Numbered from the stretch's first letter, positions 1 to 8,203 are shown. The stretch: DNA of 64,000 nucleotides from VXRJ01 sp964636705 (GCA_964636705.1 CAZWUJ010000001.1:1-64000), one strand, 5' to 3'. A program made the numbers and translations. The notes: generated by a model not told the origin, from the letters alone.

Positions 1-55
1 ATGTCCTTTGGATCCTATGGTTTAGGCCGAAACCGGCTCAGAAACTTCGGGCTAG

Positions 56-1282
56 TCAGATCGCGCCGGCGGCGCGCAGCCGCTCCAACTCGCCTTGCCC
101 GATGCCCAGCTCGCCCAGGATCCCGTCGGTATGCTGGCCGAGGGTGGGGGGCGGCACCCGAACCGCACCGGGAGTGTCCCCGAGCTTCACCGGGACGCCG
201 AGCTGGCGGATGGCGCCGGCGACCGGGTGCTGCATGGCCACTACCATGGCACGCTCCAGCACGTGGGGGTCCGTGAAAACCTGGTGCAGGTCACGCACCC
301 CGCCGCACGGAATCCCCGCCGCCTTGAGCTCCGCCAGCCACTCCGCCGCCTTCCGCGTCGCGAGCCGTTCCACGAGTATCGGCCGCAACTCCTCCCGGTG
401 TGCGACACGGTCCTTGTTCGTCCGGAACCGGTCGTCGTCCGCCAGATCGTCCAGGCCGAGCACCCCGCAGAACGACGCCCAGAGCTGATCGTTGCCGCAC
501 GCCACGACCAGGTCGCCGTCGGCCGCTTCGAGGGTCTCGTAGGGGGTAATGGTCGGGTGCCGGTTGCCGAGACGAACCGGCGCCTCACCGGTGGCGAAGT
601 AAATGCCCGCCTGATAGGTGAGGACGGCGGCGACCGAGTCGAGCATGCCGACGTCGACGAGCTGGCCGCGGCCGGTCCGGTGCCGCGCGAGCAGGGCGAC
701 GGCAATCCCCCAGGCCGAGAACATCCCGGAGATGATGTCGGCGATTGCCACGCCCAACCGATAGGCCGGCGTGTCCTCATCGCCGGTGATGCTCATCAGG
801 CCTCCCTCACCCTGCAGCACCGCGTCGTAGCCGGGCTCGCGGCGGCGCGGGCCGGTCTGGCCGAAGCCGGAGATCGAGCAGTAGACCAGGTCGGGCCGGC
901 GCGCGGCCAGATCGCGGTAGCCGAGGCCCATGCGGTCGAGCGTCCCCGGGCGGAAGTTCTCGACCAGCACGTCCGCCCGATCGATCAAGGCGTCGAGGAC
1001 GCGGCGGCCCTCCGGATGCTTCAGGTTGACCGTCACGCTCTCCTTGTTGCGGTTGATGCTCATGAAGTAGGCCGATTCGCCCTCGACGAACGGTGGTCCC
1101 CAGCCGCGGGTGTCATCGCCCTTGCCCGGCTGCTCCACCTTGATCACGCGCGCTCCCATGTCGGCCAGCATCATGGTGCAGTACGGGCCGGAAAGCACCC
1201 GTGTGAGATCGAGGACGGTCAGGCCGGCAAGGGCGCCCCCGTCGGGAGCGGCGGTCTGGCGGGACGGGGGCGTCTCGGTCAT
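56..1282 (-). CDS. CaiB/BaiF family CoA-transferase
   Basis: Predicted family III CoA-transferase of 408 residues, which moves CoA between an acyl-CoA donor and a carboxylic acid through a covalent Asp-CoA intermediate. The sequence shows the family opening (LDLTRVLSGPYCTMMLADMG, about residues 24-43), the VENFRPG motif near 108-114 and a conserved Asp at 182 in the ADIISG segment, the expected nucleophile. The length is normal for the family. The ATG at 1282 is preceded by no Shine-Dalgarno sequence, but TAGGAT lies 8 nt upstream on the coding strand, so the mRNA may be leaderless. It is transcribed toward the left edge of the window and has no metabolic partner nearby, so the substrate cannot be named. 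Confidence 0.9.
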   Translation of the reverse strand: MTETPPSRQTAAPDGGALAGLTVLDLTRVLSGPYCTMMLADMGARVIKVEQPGKGDDTRGWGPPFVEGESAYFMSINRNKESVTVNLKHPEGRRVLDALIDRADVLVENFRPGTLDRMGLGYRDLAARRPDLVYCSISGFGQTGPRRREPGYDAVLQGEGGLMSITGDEDTPAYRLGVAIADIISGMFSAWGIAVALLARHRTGRGQLVDVGMLDSVAAVLTYQAGIYFATGEAPVRLGNRHPTITPYETLEAADGDLVVACGNDQLWASFCGVLGLDDLADDDRFRTNKDRVAHREELRPILVERLATRKAAEWLAELKAAGIPCGGVRDLHQVFTDPHVLERAMVVAMQHPVAGAIRQLGVPVKLGDTPGAVRVPPPTLGQHTDGILGELGIGQGELERLRAAGAI

Positions 1283-1290
1283 GGCGGGCG

Positions 1291-1296
1291 ATCCTA
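1291..1296 (-). promoter_or_regulatory. Candidate -10 hexamer (TAGGAT) of a leaderless transcript
   Basis: TAGGAT on the minus strand ends 8 nt before the CoA-transferase ATG, with no ribosome binding site in between. The placement resembles -10 boxes of leaderless transcripts. I see no convincing -35 element. Confidence 0.35.
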
Positions 1297-1357
1297 CACT
1301 GCCGTCTAGACTGGCCGGGCGATCCAGGCGCGCGTCTCATCGAGCACCGCTATCCAG

Positions 1358-1741
1358 TCAGTCTTCCGGAGCCGGAATCCGCTCCGCGTACCAACGCACC
1401 GCGCCAACAAGCCCGGCCGAACTGGCTGAGGTCGTGTGGTTGGAGAAGGAAAGCCTGAGCGCTTGTTTGCCGCGGAAGACTTCGACAGTGCACGCGGAGC
1501 TTTCTCCGCGCCGCTTGACGAGTCGTCCGATGGAACGTCCCGATGGCATGAAGACACGGGTGAGTTTCTCGGCGAAGCCGCTCCCGGTCTTGCTCACGTC
1601 GCATGCGGCGTAGGCGACCTTCATCAGATGGGTTTTTCCGGTCCCGTTCGCGCCGACAAGGACATTGATGCCCGGGGACGGCCGGAAATCGAGGTCTTCG
1701 AAGGCCGTGAATCGTCGGAGCTTCAGCCTCGTGATCGTCAT
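1358..1741 (-). pseudogene. Truncated AAA/SMC-like ATPase remnant
   Basis: This 127-residue frame starts like RecF/SMC-type ATPases of the AAA_23 kind: ITRLKLRRFTAFEDLDF followed by a complete Walker A, GANGTGKT, at residues 30-37. It then stops at a TGA at 1358. Proteins of this kind normally continue for several hundred residues to the signature and Walker B motifs, and neither is present in any frame downstream before the CoA-transferase. I therefore read it as a 5' gene fragment. It could still be expressed, since a TGAGG-like ribosome binding site precedes the ATG. It sits alone between the CoA-transferase and the arginine operon. Confidence 0.6.
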
Positions 1742-1834
1742 GAGCCTCAGGTCTCGTCGGAAGACCTCGGGATCGCGTTTGACCGGTCCACCCTGTCGCC
1801 TGCCATCCTGTTTGCTGAGAATACTATCGGCCGG

Positions 1835-2800
1835 TCAGTCCTCGAAGAGCATGACGAGGAGCCCCTTCTGCGTGTGCAGACGGTTCTCTGCCTGATCGAA
1901 GACGACGGACGCCGGGCTGTCCATCACCGAGTCGGTGACCTCTTCGCCCCGGTGGGCCGGCAGGCAGTGGAGGAAGCACGCGTCCGGCGCGGCGTGCGCC
2001 ATCAGGGCGTCGTTTACCTGGTAGGGAGCGAACAGCCGTCGGCGAAGTGCAACTTCGGCCTCGCGCCCCATCGACGTCCAGACGTCCGTGTAGACGGCGT
2101 CGGCGCCGCGAACCGCGGCGATCGGGTCGTGGTACCGCGTCAGCTCCGCACCGTGGCGGGCCACGCGAACTGCATCGTCGTCGACCGAGGCCGGTAGTTC
2201 GAATCCGTCGGGAGTGGCGACCCGGACGTGCACGCCCAGCATCAGTGCGGCTTGGGCGAACGAGGTGGCGACGTTGTTGCCGTCGCCGACGAACGCCACG
2301 ACCCGGCCGCGCGGGTCGTGCCACCGCTCCTGCAGCGTGAGACAGTCGGCGAGCGCCTGGCAGGGATGCTCCTCGTTGCTCAGCGCATTGATGACGCGAA
2401 AACTCGATGTCGCAAGGGCCAGATCGAGCAGGCGCGACTGTTCGTAGGTTCGGACCACGGCACCTGCCACCCAGCGTTCCAGACTGCGTCCCACGTCGGC
2501 AAGCGACTCGCGCTTCCCGAGTGCGACATCGGCATCCGGGTCGATGAAGTTGCCTCCCAGTTCGCGAATCGCAATCTCGAACGTCGAGCGGGTCCGGAGC
2601 GACGGCTTTTCGAAGAGCAGCGCGATGTAGGTGCCCTGGAGCGCCGCGGATGTGGGCGCTTCCTTGCCGAGCGGGCGGTCGCGTTTCATTTCGGCGGAAA
2701 GACGGAGGCAGTGTTCGAGGTCGTCCGGCGCGAAGTCGAGCACCGAAAGGAAGCAGCGTCCGTCCAGGCTGCCGGCGGCGCGCGGGTTGGTGCTGGGCAT
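1835..2800 (-). CDS. argF: Ornithine carbamoyltransferase
   Basis: Converts ornithine and carbamoyl phosphate to citrulline in the cytosol. The 321 residues show the carbamoyl-phosphate loop (SLRTRSTFE from residue 67), HPCQALAD (145-152), the ornithine-side motifs DVWTSMG and HCLPAHRGEEV, and a typical C-terminus. The first loop reads S-L-R-T-R rather than the usual S-T-R-T-R. The ornithine motifs argue against an N-acetylornithine transcarbamylase. An AGGAGG site lies about 8 nt before the ATG. It is the last gene of the minus-strand argCBDAJF operon and starts 15 nt after the argJ stop. Confidence 0.96.
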   Translation of the reverse strand: MPSTNPRAAGSLDGRCFLSVLDFAPDDLEHCLRLSAEMKRDRPLGKEAPTSAALQGTYIALLFEKPSLRTRSTFEIAIRELGGNFIDPDADVALGKRESLADVGRSLERWVAGAVVRTYEQSRLLDLALATSSFRVINALSNEEHPCQALADCLTLQERWHDPRGRVVAFVGDGNNVATSFAQAALMLGVHVRVATPDGFELPASVDDDAVRVARHGAELTRYHDPIAAVRGADAVYTDVWTSMGREAEVALRRRLFAPYQVNDALMAHAAPDACFLHCLPAHRGEEVTDSVMDSPASVVFDQAENRLHTQKGLLVMLFED

Positions 2801-2815
2801 GGCGTTCCGTTCCTC

Positions 2816-4048
2816 CTACGTCCGGTAGTCGGCGTTGATGTGGACGTAGTCGGCGCTGAAGTCGCAGGTCCACATCGTTGCCGCGCAGGCTCCGCCGACG
2901 CCAAGGTCGACGGCCAGTTCCACCTCGTCGTTCGCCAGGTGCGCCGCCGCGTCCGCCTCGCGATCCGCATGAATCGTGACGCCGTCGTACAGCACGACAC
3001 CGCCTATGCGCACGATGGTCCGGTCCGGATCGAACGCGACGCCGGCGCGTCCGGCGACGGCCACGAGGCGGCCCCAGTTCGGATCGCCTCCGTTGAGTGC
3101 GGTCTTCACGAGGGGTGAATTGGCAATCGCCCTTGCCGCCCGGCGTGCGTCGTCGTCGGTCGCGGCTCCCTCTACCCGGATGGTCGCCAGCTTCGTCGCA
3201 CCCTCTCCGCCCCGAACGATCTCGCGCGCCAACTCGGTGCAGACGTGCTCCAGGCCGGCGACGAAGGCGGGCGTCGTGGTCTCGTCGAGCGCGATGCCGC
3301 TCGCACCGTTGGCCAGCATCAGGACGGTGTCGTTGGTGGAGGGTTCGCCGTCTACCGATATGGCATTGAACGACACGGCGGCAGCATCCCGCAGCAGGCC
3401 TTCGAGCGTCGCCGCATCGACGGCGGCGTCGGTCGTCAGGAAGCCGAGCATGGTGGCGAGGTTCGGTTCGATCATGCCGGCGCCCTTGGCCATCCCCCCG
3501 ATCGCGATCGGGCCGCCGGGCGTGGCGATCCGCACCGCCGCTTCCTTCGGCGAGACATCGGTGGTCATGATGGCCTCGGCCGCCGCCCGGTGGGCATCGC
3601 GGCTCAGCCCGCGGGCCGCCTCCGACAGGCCGGCCGACACCTTCGCCGTGTCGAGCTTCATGCCGATGACCCCGGTCGAGGCAATCAGGACGTCGGCCGG
3701 GTCGCATCGAACCGCCGCCGCCGCCGCTGCCACCATGGCTTCCGCGTCGGCAAGGCCGTCGGCGCCAGTGCAGGCGTTCGCGCACTTGCTGTTGACGGCG
3801 ATCACACGGGCGCGTCCCCGCGAGCCGGTAAGCTGCGCCTTCGTCACCACGACCGGGGCGGCGACGGCAAGGTTGGTGGTGAACAGTCCCGCCGCGCTCG
3901 CCAGCCGATCCGACACGACCAGTGCGATATCGAGGCCGGCCGGCTTCAGACCGCAGGCCGCACCCGCGGCCCGGTACCCGGCCGGCGCGGTAATGCCGCC
4001 GCCGACCGTCACTACGTTCGACACGTTGTCCGGCTGCCGCGCGTTCAT
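2816..4048 (-). CDS. argJ: Glutamate N-acetyltransferase / amino-acid N-acetyltransferase
   Basis: ArgJ transfers the acetyl group from N-acetylornithine to glutamate, closing the cyclic arginine pathway; bifunctional members also use acetyl-CoA. The 410-residue precursor has the autocleavage site in KGAGMIEPNLATMLGF, with Thr199 the expected new N-terminus of the beta chain. The oxyanion-side segment reads NSKCANACTG (86-95), where most homologues have NSGNAN, a deviation worth noting. The ATG overlaps the stop of the upstream acetyltransferase as ATGA, which suggests translational coupling. Whether it is mono- or bifunctional cannot be read from the sequence. Confidence 0.95.
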   Translation of the reverse strand: MNARQPDNVSNVVTVGGGITAPAGYRAAGAACGLKPAGLDIALVVSDRLASAAGLFTTNLAVAAPVVVTKAQLTGSRGRARVIAVNSKCANACTGADGLADAEAMVAAAAAAVRCDPADVLIASTGVIGMKLDTAKVSAGLSEAARGLSRDAHRAAAEAIMTTDVSPKEAAVRIATPGGPIAIGGMAKGAGMIEPNLATMLGFLTTDAAVDAATLEGLLRDAAAVSFNAISVDGEPSTNDTVLMLANGASGIALDETTTPAFVAGLEHVCTELAREIVRGGEGATKLATIRVEGAATDDDARRAARAIANSPLVKTALNGGDPNWGRLVAVAGRAGVAFDPDRTIVRIGGVVLYDGVTIHADREADAAAHLANDEVELAVDLGVGGACAATMWTCDFSADYVHINADYRT

Positions 4049-4578
4049 CTTCGCGCTTCCGTCTCGCGCCCCAGGTCAAGGACGACGGCGTACTGCCGGC
4101 ATCGTCGAAAGAGATCGCACGTCGCGCAATCGGCCGTGATCTTCTCCGGCACCCAGGTATGCGGCACGATGGAGAAACCGGCGCGCACGAACGGGCGGGC
4201 CTCGTGCGTGAACGCGCACAACCGCGGAAAGCGCTGCGCCTTGGCCTCGGCGATGAGCGCTTCGAGCAGCCGGCGGCCGATTCCGGCGCCGCGGTGCTCG
4301 CTGGCCACGACGAACGAACGCACCTCCGCCACCTTGGGACTCAACTCGGCGAGTTCACCGCAGCCGACGACGCGCTCACCGATCGTCGCCACCAGAAAAT
4401 GCGGGACGTGCAGTTCCACTTCGCCGAGCGGCCGGGCGAGCAAGTGTCCCGTCTCGATATTCTCGGTGATGAGCTGGTACACGCGGGGCGCGTCGCGGGA
4501 AGCCGCCGGACGGATCCCGACCTGGTTCGGCTTCGACGCCGCCGGCGCCGCGACCGGTGTGTCGGTCATGGTGTCCAT
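4045..4578 (-). CDS. argA: GNAT N-acetyltransferase, probable short N-acetylglutamate synthase
   Basis: Likely acetylates glutamate with acetyl-CoA to feed the arginine pathway. The GNAT core is clear: IRPA at the start of the fold, the RSFVV strand and the acetyl-CoA loop around EHRGAGIGRRLLE. The C-terminal motif with Cys-x2-Cys-x6-Cys (CATCDLFRRC) is one I associate with short N-acetylglutamate synthases. I place the start at the ATG at 4578 (177 residues), 4 nt after the argD stop; the next ATG at 4569 is also possible. A longer frame reaching 4710 would sit inside argD and is not needed. Position between argD and argJ, with ATGA overlap into argJ, supports an arginine role. The symbol is by function and context. 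Confidence 0.8.
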   Translation of the reverse strand: MDTMTDTPVAAPAASKPNQVGIRPAASRDAPRVYQLITENIETGHLLARPLGEVELHVPHFLVATIGERVVGCGELAELSPKVAEVRSFVVASEHRGAGIGRRLLEALIAEAKAQRFPRLCAFTHEARPFVRAGFSIVPHTWVPEKITADCATCDLFRRCRQYAVVLDLGRETEARR

Positions 4579-4582
4579 CGGC

Positions 4583-5809
4583 TCATCCGTACGAGGCGCC
4601 CGCGTCCGCCAACGCCCGGCGAAGGCGCCGGAGCCCCTCGTCGATTTCGTTGTCGGTGACGGTGTAAGGGGGAAGCATGCGGATGACCGTACCAGCGGTC
4701 CGGTTGACAATCAGCCCGTGCGCCAGCGCGCAGTCGATGGTTCTGTCGGCCACCTCCCGATCCACCTCAAGCCCGCGCATCAGGCCTGCCCCCCGCACTG
4801 CGTGGATCTGCGGACTCGCCGAGACCAGCCCTCCCAGGCCGTCGCCGAGGCGTGCGCCCGCTTCCGCGATGCGATCGACAAGCCCTCCTTCGAGCGCGTC
4901 AAGCACGACAAGCGCGGCGCGGCAGGCGAGCAGGTTGCCGCCGTAGGTGCTTCCGTGGTCGCCGAACGAGACGGTCTGGGCCACGGCCTCGCTCATCAGC
5001 GCGGTTCCGATCGGCACGCCGCCGCCGAGTGACTTGCCCAGCGCCATCAGGTCGGGCGCCAACCCCAGCGCCGTGCTCGCAAACGGCCGTCCGGTTCGTC
5101 CCAGCCCCGACTGCACTTCGTCGGCGATCAGCAGCGTCCCGGTGGCGCCGCACGCGTCGGCAATGGCGGCGGCCGCCGCGGGCGGGATCAGACGGATCCC
5201 GCCCTCACCCTGAATTGGTTCGACGATTACCGCGGCGGTCCGGTCCGTGACGGCGGAGCGGATCGCCTGCGGCTCCGATGGCGGCACGAAGCGGATGCCC
5301 GGCAGCAGCGGCTCGAACGGTGTCCGGTAGGGCTCGCCGGAAGTCACCGACAGCGCGCCATACGACCGCCCGTGAAAAGAACCCTCGAACGCCACGATCT
5401 CGAAGCGTTCAGCGCCGCCCCGCGTCCGGTGGTAGCGGCGGGCGAACTTCAGGCACGCTTCGACCGCCTCGGCGCCGCTGTTGCAGAAGAACGCGCGCGG
5501 CAGTCCGGACAGTCTCGCGAGCCGCTGTGCCACCTGCCCCTGGAACGGATGGAAGAAGAGATTCGACGTGTGCAACAGCTCCGTCGCCTGCTCGGCGATT
5601 GCCGCCGATAGTCCGGCGTGCGCATGGCCGAGGGAGGCAACGCCGATGCCGGAAAGAAAGTCGAGGTACTCGTTTCCGTTCGCGTCGACGAGCCACGCAC
5701 CGTGGCCGCTCGTGAAGACGACGGGGTGGCGGCGGTACACCTGCAGCACATGCGCCGCTTCGATCACCTTGACCCGTTCCGCGTCGATTCGATCCGTCGA
5801 TGTCGTCAT
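4583..5809 (-). CDS. argD: Acetylornithine aminotransferase
   Basis: PLP-dependent class III aminotransferase converting N-acetylglutamate semialdehyde to N-acetylornithine. The 408 residues contain the aldehyde-binding segment NSGAEAVEACLKFAR (110-124), FHGRSYGALS (145-154), the Asp that pairs with the pyridine nitrogen in LLIADEVQSGLGRTG (Asp230), and the Schiff-base Lys259 in ALGKSLGGG. Length is standard. The ATG overlaps the argB stop as ATGA, and the next gene starts 4 nt after its stop, so it belongs to a tightly coupled operon. A succinyl-ornithine role is less likely given full arginine context. Confidence 0.96.
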   Translation of the reverse strand: MTTSTDRIDAERVKVIEAAHVLQVYRRHPVVFTSGHGAWLVDANGNEYLDFLSGIGVASLGHAHAGLSAAIAEQATELLHTSNLFFHPFQGQVAQRLARLSGLPRAFFCNSGAEAVEACLKFARRYHRTRGGAERFEIVAFEGSFHGRSYGALSVTSGEPYRTPFEPLLPGIRFVPPSEPQAIRSAVTDRTAAVIVEPIQGEGGIRLIPPAAAAAIADACGATGTLLIADEVQSGLGRTGRPFASTALGLAPDLMALGKSLGGGVPIGTALMSEAVAQTVSFGDHGSTYGGNLLACRAALVVLDALEGGLVDRIAEAGARLGDGLGGLVSASPQIHAVRGAGLMRGLEVDREVADRTIDCALAHGLIVNRTAGTVIRMLPPYTVTDNEIDEGLRRLRRALADAGASYG

Positions 5810-6702
5810 TGCCTGCTCCGCCGTGTGATCGGCACTCCCGCCAGCCGCGTGCCGGCCGTCCGTTCGAACATCCCTCGCCTCGGCCGCCGCGCGTCGACAA
5901 TCGCCACTTCGCCGGCGCCCCCGGACAGCGCGGCTCGGCTCGCGAGCAGTTTCGCCACCATTCCCGCGCTTGCCTGGCCGCCGCGGATCAGCGCGTCGAT
6001 CCCGGCGTCGTCGAGCGCCGGAATAGTCTTGCCCGCCACGTCCAGCACTCCCGCCGTGCTGCCCGCGATCAACAACCGGCGCGCCTTGATGCGCGCCGCG
6101 AGGTCGCCTGCCAATGTATCGGCGTTGACGTTCAGTACCTGTCCGGATGCGGCGGCGCTCAGGCTGGCAACGACCGGCGTATACCCCGCCGCCAGCAGAT
6201 CGATCAGCAGGGCGGGTTGGCCGTCGCCGATGGGGCGGCCGACATAGCCCAGATCGACCGACCGGCCGTCCGCTGCCCGATACCGCCGTTCCCGCCGGAC
6301 CGGCGCAAGCCGCGCATCCGCCCCGGTCAAACCGACGGCGAGGGCGCCGGCCACGCCGAGCGCCGCTACCAGCCGGGTGTTCACGCGACCCGCCAGCACG
6401 CCCGCCACCACGTCGAGGGTTGCCGCGTCGGTGATCCGCAGGCCGTCGACGGCCTGCTTGTCGATCCCCAGACGCGCCATCTCGGCGTCAACCTCCCGGC
6501 CACCGCCATGGACCACGACGAGCGGCTCGCGCGAGGCAATGTCAGCCAGCGCGCGCGCCAGGCCCCGTAGGCGCGCCGGGGTCTCCAGCAACTCGCCGCC
6601 CAGCTTGATGACGGTCGCTCCCACCCCCGACGTCGTGCGCCGGGGATGGTTCGACCGGCCCGCCAAATGGCTGGCGGGACGCCGCGTCGCGCCGGCCGCC
6701 AT
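5806..6702 (-). CDS. argB: Acetylglutamate kinase
   Basis: Phosphorylates N-acetylglutamate, the second step of arginine synthesis. The 298 residues show the amino-acid-kinase glycine loop VIKLGGELLE, VVVHGGGREVD for the substrate phosphates, GLRITDAATL, and NVNADTLAGDLAA near the C-terminus. The GGGREVD form is closer to the short enterobacterial type than to the usual GGGPQI form. The ATG at 6702 overlaps the argC stop as TGATG. About 26 residues precede the conserved core; a GTG at 6624 would remove them and is an alternative start. The frame stays open upstream through argC, but that part is not coding. Confidence 0.93.
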   Translation of the reverse strand: MAAGATRRPASHLAGRSNHPRRTTSGVGATVIKLGGELLETPARLRGLARALADIASREPLVVVHGGGREVDAEMARLGIDKQAVDGLRITDAATLDVVAGVLAGRVNTRLVAALGVAGALAVGLTGADARLAPVRRERRYRAADGRSVDLGYVGRPIGDGQPALLIDLLAAGYTPVVASLSAAASGQVLNVNADTLAGDLAARIKARRLLIAGSTAGVLDVAGKTIPALDDAGIDALIRGGQASAGMVAKLLASRAALSGGAGEVAIVDARRPRRGMFERTAGTRLAGVPITRRSRQ

Positions 6703-7691
6703 CAGGCGAGCCCCTCGCGCTCGTCGATTCCGAAGGCTACGTTGAAGCTCTGCAGCGCCTGGCCCGCCGCGCCCTTCACCAGGTTGTCGAGGCAGCAGAC
6801 GAGCACCAGGCGGCCGCCGTCCACGCGCCAGCCGATGTCGCAGAAGTTGGTGTGGGCGACATGCTTGATCTCGGGCGGCCGGGTCCCCGTGAGACGGACG
6901 AACGGTGCGCCGGCGTACGCCTCGGCGAACGTGTCGTCCACCGCCTTCTCCGTCGTGCCGGGGCGCAGCCGGGTGTAGATGGTTTCCAGGATGCCCCGAT
7001 CGAGCGGTACCAGGTGAGGGACGAACGTGACCGGGCGCCCGAGTTCCTGTTCGATCTCGGCGCCGTGCCGGTGCGCGAAAATGCCGTAGGCGGCAACGCT
7101 GCCGTGCACCTCCGAGAAGTGCGTCCGCTCGGTCGGTTTCTTGCCGGCGCCGGAAACGCCCGACTTGGCGTCGATGTAGATGTCCGCCCCGTCGGCGATC
7201 AACCCGGCGTCGGCCAGCGGCTGAAGAGCCAGCAGCGCGCCGGTCGGATAACAGCCGGGACAGGCGACCAGTTCCGCTGTCGGTAGCGCCTCGCGATTCC
7301 ACTCGGTGAGACCGTACGTCGCGGGGTGCGTGAGCGCTGGCGCGTGGGGGTACCACCGCTCCCGATCCGCGTCGTTCCGGAGACGAAACGCGCCGGATAG
7401 ATCGAAGACGCGCCGGCCGCGGTCGAGGAGCGCCGGGGCGAGTTCGGCGCTGGCGCTGTCGGGGAGGCCAAGGAAGACCACCTCGGCGCGATCGGCCAGG
7501 GCATCGATCGAGAAGGATTCGATCGCGCCGTCGAAGATGCCGGCGAGGCCGGGCAGTTCCGCGGTCCCGTCACCCTTGCCCGAACGCATCGCAACCGTCA
7601 CTTCCGCGTGGCGGTGGCGCGCGGCCAGGCGGAGCAACTCCTGCCCGCCGTAGCCGGTCGCCCCCGCGATGCCGATCCGGATGGTTGCCAT
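6702..7691 (-). CDS. argC: N-acetyl-gamma-glutamyl-phosphate reductase
   Basis: NADPH-dependent reduction of N-acetylglutamyl phosphate to the semialdehyde. The 329 residues show the dinucleotide loop GATGYGGQELLRL from residue 10 and the catalytic cysteine Cys147 in ACPGCYPTGA. It is the first gene of the minus-strand arginine operon. The 40-bp gap to the divergent argR carries two ARG-box-like operators. On the argC strand TACAAT (7706-7701) lies 9 nt before the ATG, and no ribosome binding site is visible, so the operon mRNA may begin at or very near the ATG. Binding of ArgR there would block both directions. Confidence 0.95.
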   Translation of the reverse strand: MATIRIGIAGATGYGGQELLRLAARHRHAEVTVAMRSGKGDGTAELPGLAGIFDGAIESFSIDALADRAEVVFLGLPDSASAELAPALLDRGRRVFDLSGAFRLRNDADRERWYPHAPALTHPATYGLTEWNREALPTAELVACPGCYPTGALLALQPLADAGLIADGADIYIDAKSGVSGAGKKPTERTHFSEVHGSVAAYGIFAHRHGAEIEQELGRPVTFVPHLVPLDRGILETIYTRLRPGTTEKAVDDTFAEAYAGAPFVRLTGTRPPEIKHVAHTNFCDIGWRVDGGRLVLVCCLDNLVKGAAGQALQSFNVAFGIDEREGLA

Positions 7692-7700
7692 GACGGAACT

Positions 7701-7738
7701 ATTGTATACTAATTCGTCTGAGTGAATATTTATGAAGC
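7701..7738. promoter_or_regulatory. Tandem ARG-box-like operator between argC and argR
   Basis: Two imperfect copies of the ArgR box (TGAATwwwwATTCA core) lie in tandem. TGTATACTAATTCG at 7703-7716 has one mismatch in each half. TGAATATTTATGAA at 7723-7736 has a perfect left half and two mismatches on the right. Taken as 18-bp boxes they are 2 bp apart, centre to centre 20 bp, which matches the spacing known for the Escherichia coli argR operator. The left box covers TATACT (7705-7710), a good -10 for argR, and TACAAT on the argC strand. The right box covers the argR start codon. This predicts autoregulation and arginine repression of argCBDAJF. Confidence 0.65.
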
Positions 7739-8184
7739 GCTATCGACAGGCGGCGATCGTGGATCTGGTATCGCGGGAAGCCATTTGCAGCCAGGAGCGG
7801 TTGGGCCATCGGCTGCGCACGCGGGGATTCAACGCGACGCAGGCGACCATCTCGCGCGACATCAAGGAACTGCAGCTCGTCAAGCGGGCGCGCGACGGCG
7901 CCTACGAGCAGCCGGGGAACGATGCGGGCGCCCGCGGCGGCGCTGACGGCGAGCTTCGCCGGGCGATCTCCCAGTACCTGCGTCGGGTCGATCTGGTGCA
8001 GCAACTGCTCGTCGTCCGAACCGACGCGGGGCAGGCGGCTCCGCTGGCCCTTGCGATTGACCGGGCCGATCTGCCGGAAGTAGTCGGGACCGTGGCGGGT
8101 GACGACACGATTCTCGTGATCACCAGACACGGACGGGCGGGCCGCGAGGTGACACGGTTGTTTGAAAACTGGGCGATGGACTGA
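7732..8184 (+). CDS. argR: Arginine repressor
   Basis: Arginine-dependent hexameric repressor and operator-binding protein of 150 residues. The N-terminal winged helix is clear (QERLGHRLRTRGFNATQATI, with SRDIKELQLVK following). The C-terminal oligomerisation and arginine-binding part includes the GDDT motif near 122-125. The ATG at 7732 lies about 15 nt after the start predicted from the TATACT at 7705-7710; a GTG at 7722 is in another frame. It is divergent from argC and followed by argG 19 nt after its stop, so argRGH look co-transcribed. Confidence 0.93.
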   Translation: MKRYRQAAIVDLVSREAICSQERLGHRLRTRGFNATQATISRDIKELQLVKRARDGAYEQPGNDAGARGGADGELRRAISQYLRRVDLVQQLLVVRTDAGQAAPLALAIDRADLPEVVGTVAGDDTILVITRHGRAGREVTRLFENWAMD

Positions 8185-8203
8185 CGGGGGGGAACTGGGA
8201 ACC

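Noticed and set aside
95..1309. Plus-strand 404-residue frame over the CoA-transferase
   Set aside because: It is antisense to a clear CoA-transferase, is rich in Arg/His/Asp/Val as expected of a GC-rich shadow, and matches no known family.
2816..2818. N-acetylornithine carbamoyltransferase in place of argF
   Set aside because: The SLRTR loop hinted at it, but HCLPAHRGEEV and DVWTSMG are ornithine carbamoyltransferase motifs, and the acetyl group is removed earlier by ArgJ.
1824..4079. Minus-strand 751-residue frame over argF and argJ
   Set aside because: The two enzymes are recognised in the other frame with all motifs; this frame is Arg/Gly-rich noise.
3245..5032. Plus-strand 595-residue frame
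   Set aside because: Antisense to argJ, the acetyltransferase and argD, with no recognisable domain.
6703..7356. Upstream extension of the argB frame
   Set aside because: The extra residues lie in argC on another frame and have no similarity to acetylglutamate kinase; the TGATG overlap gives a better start.
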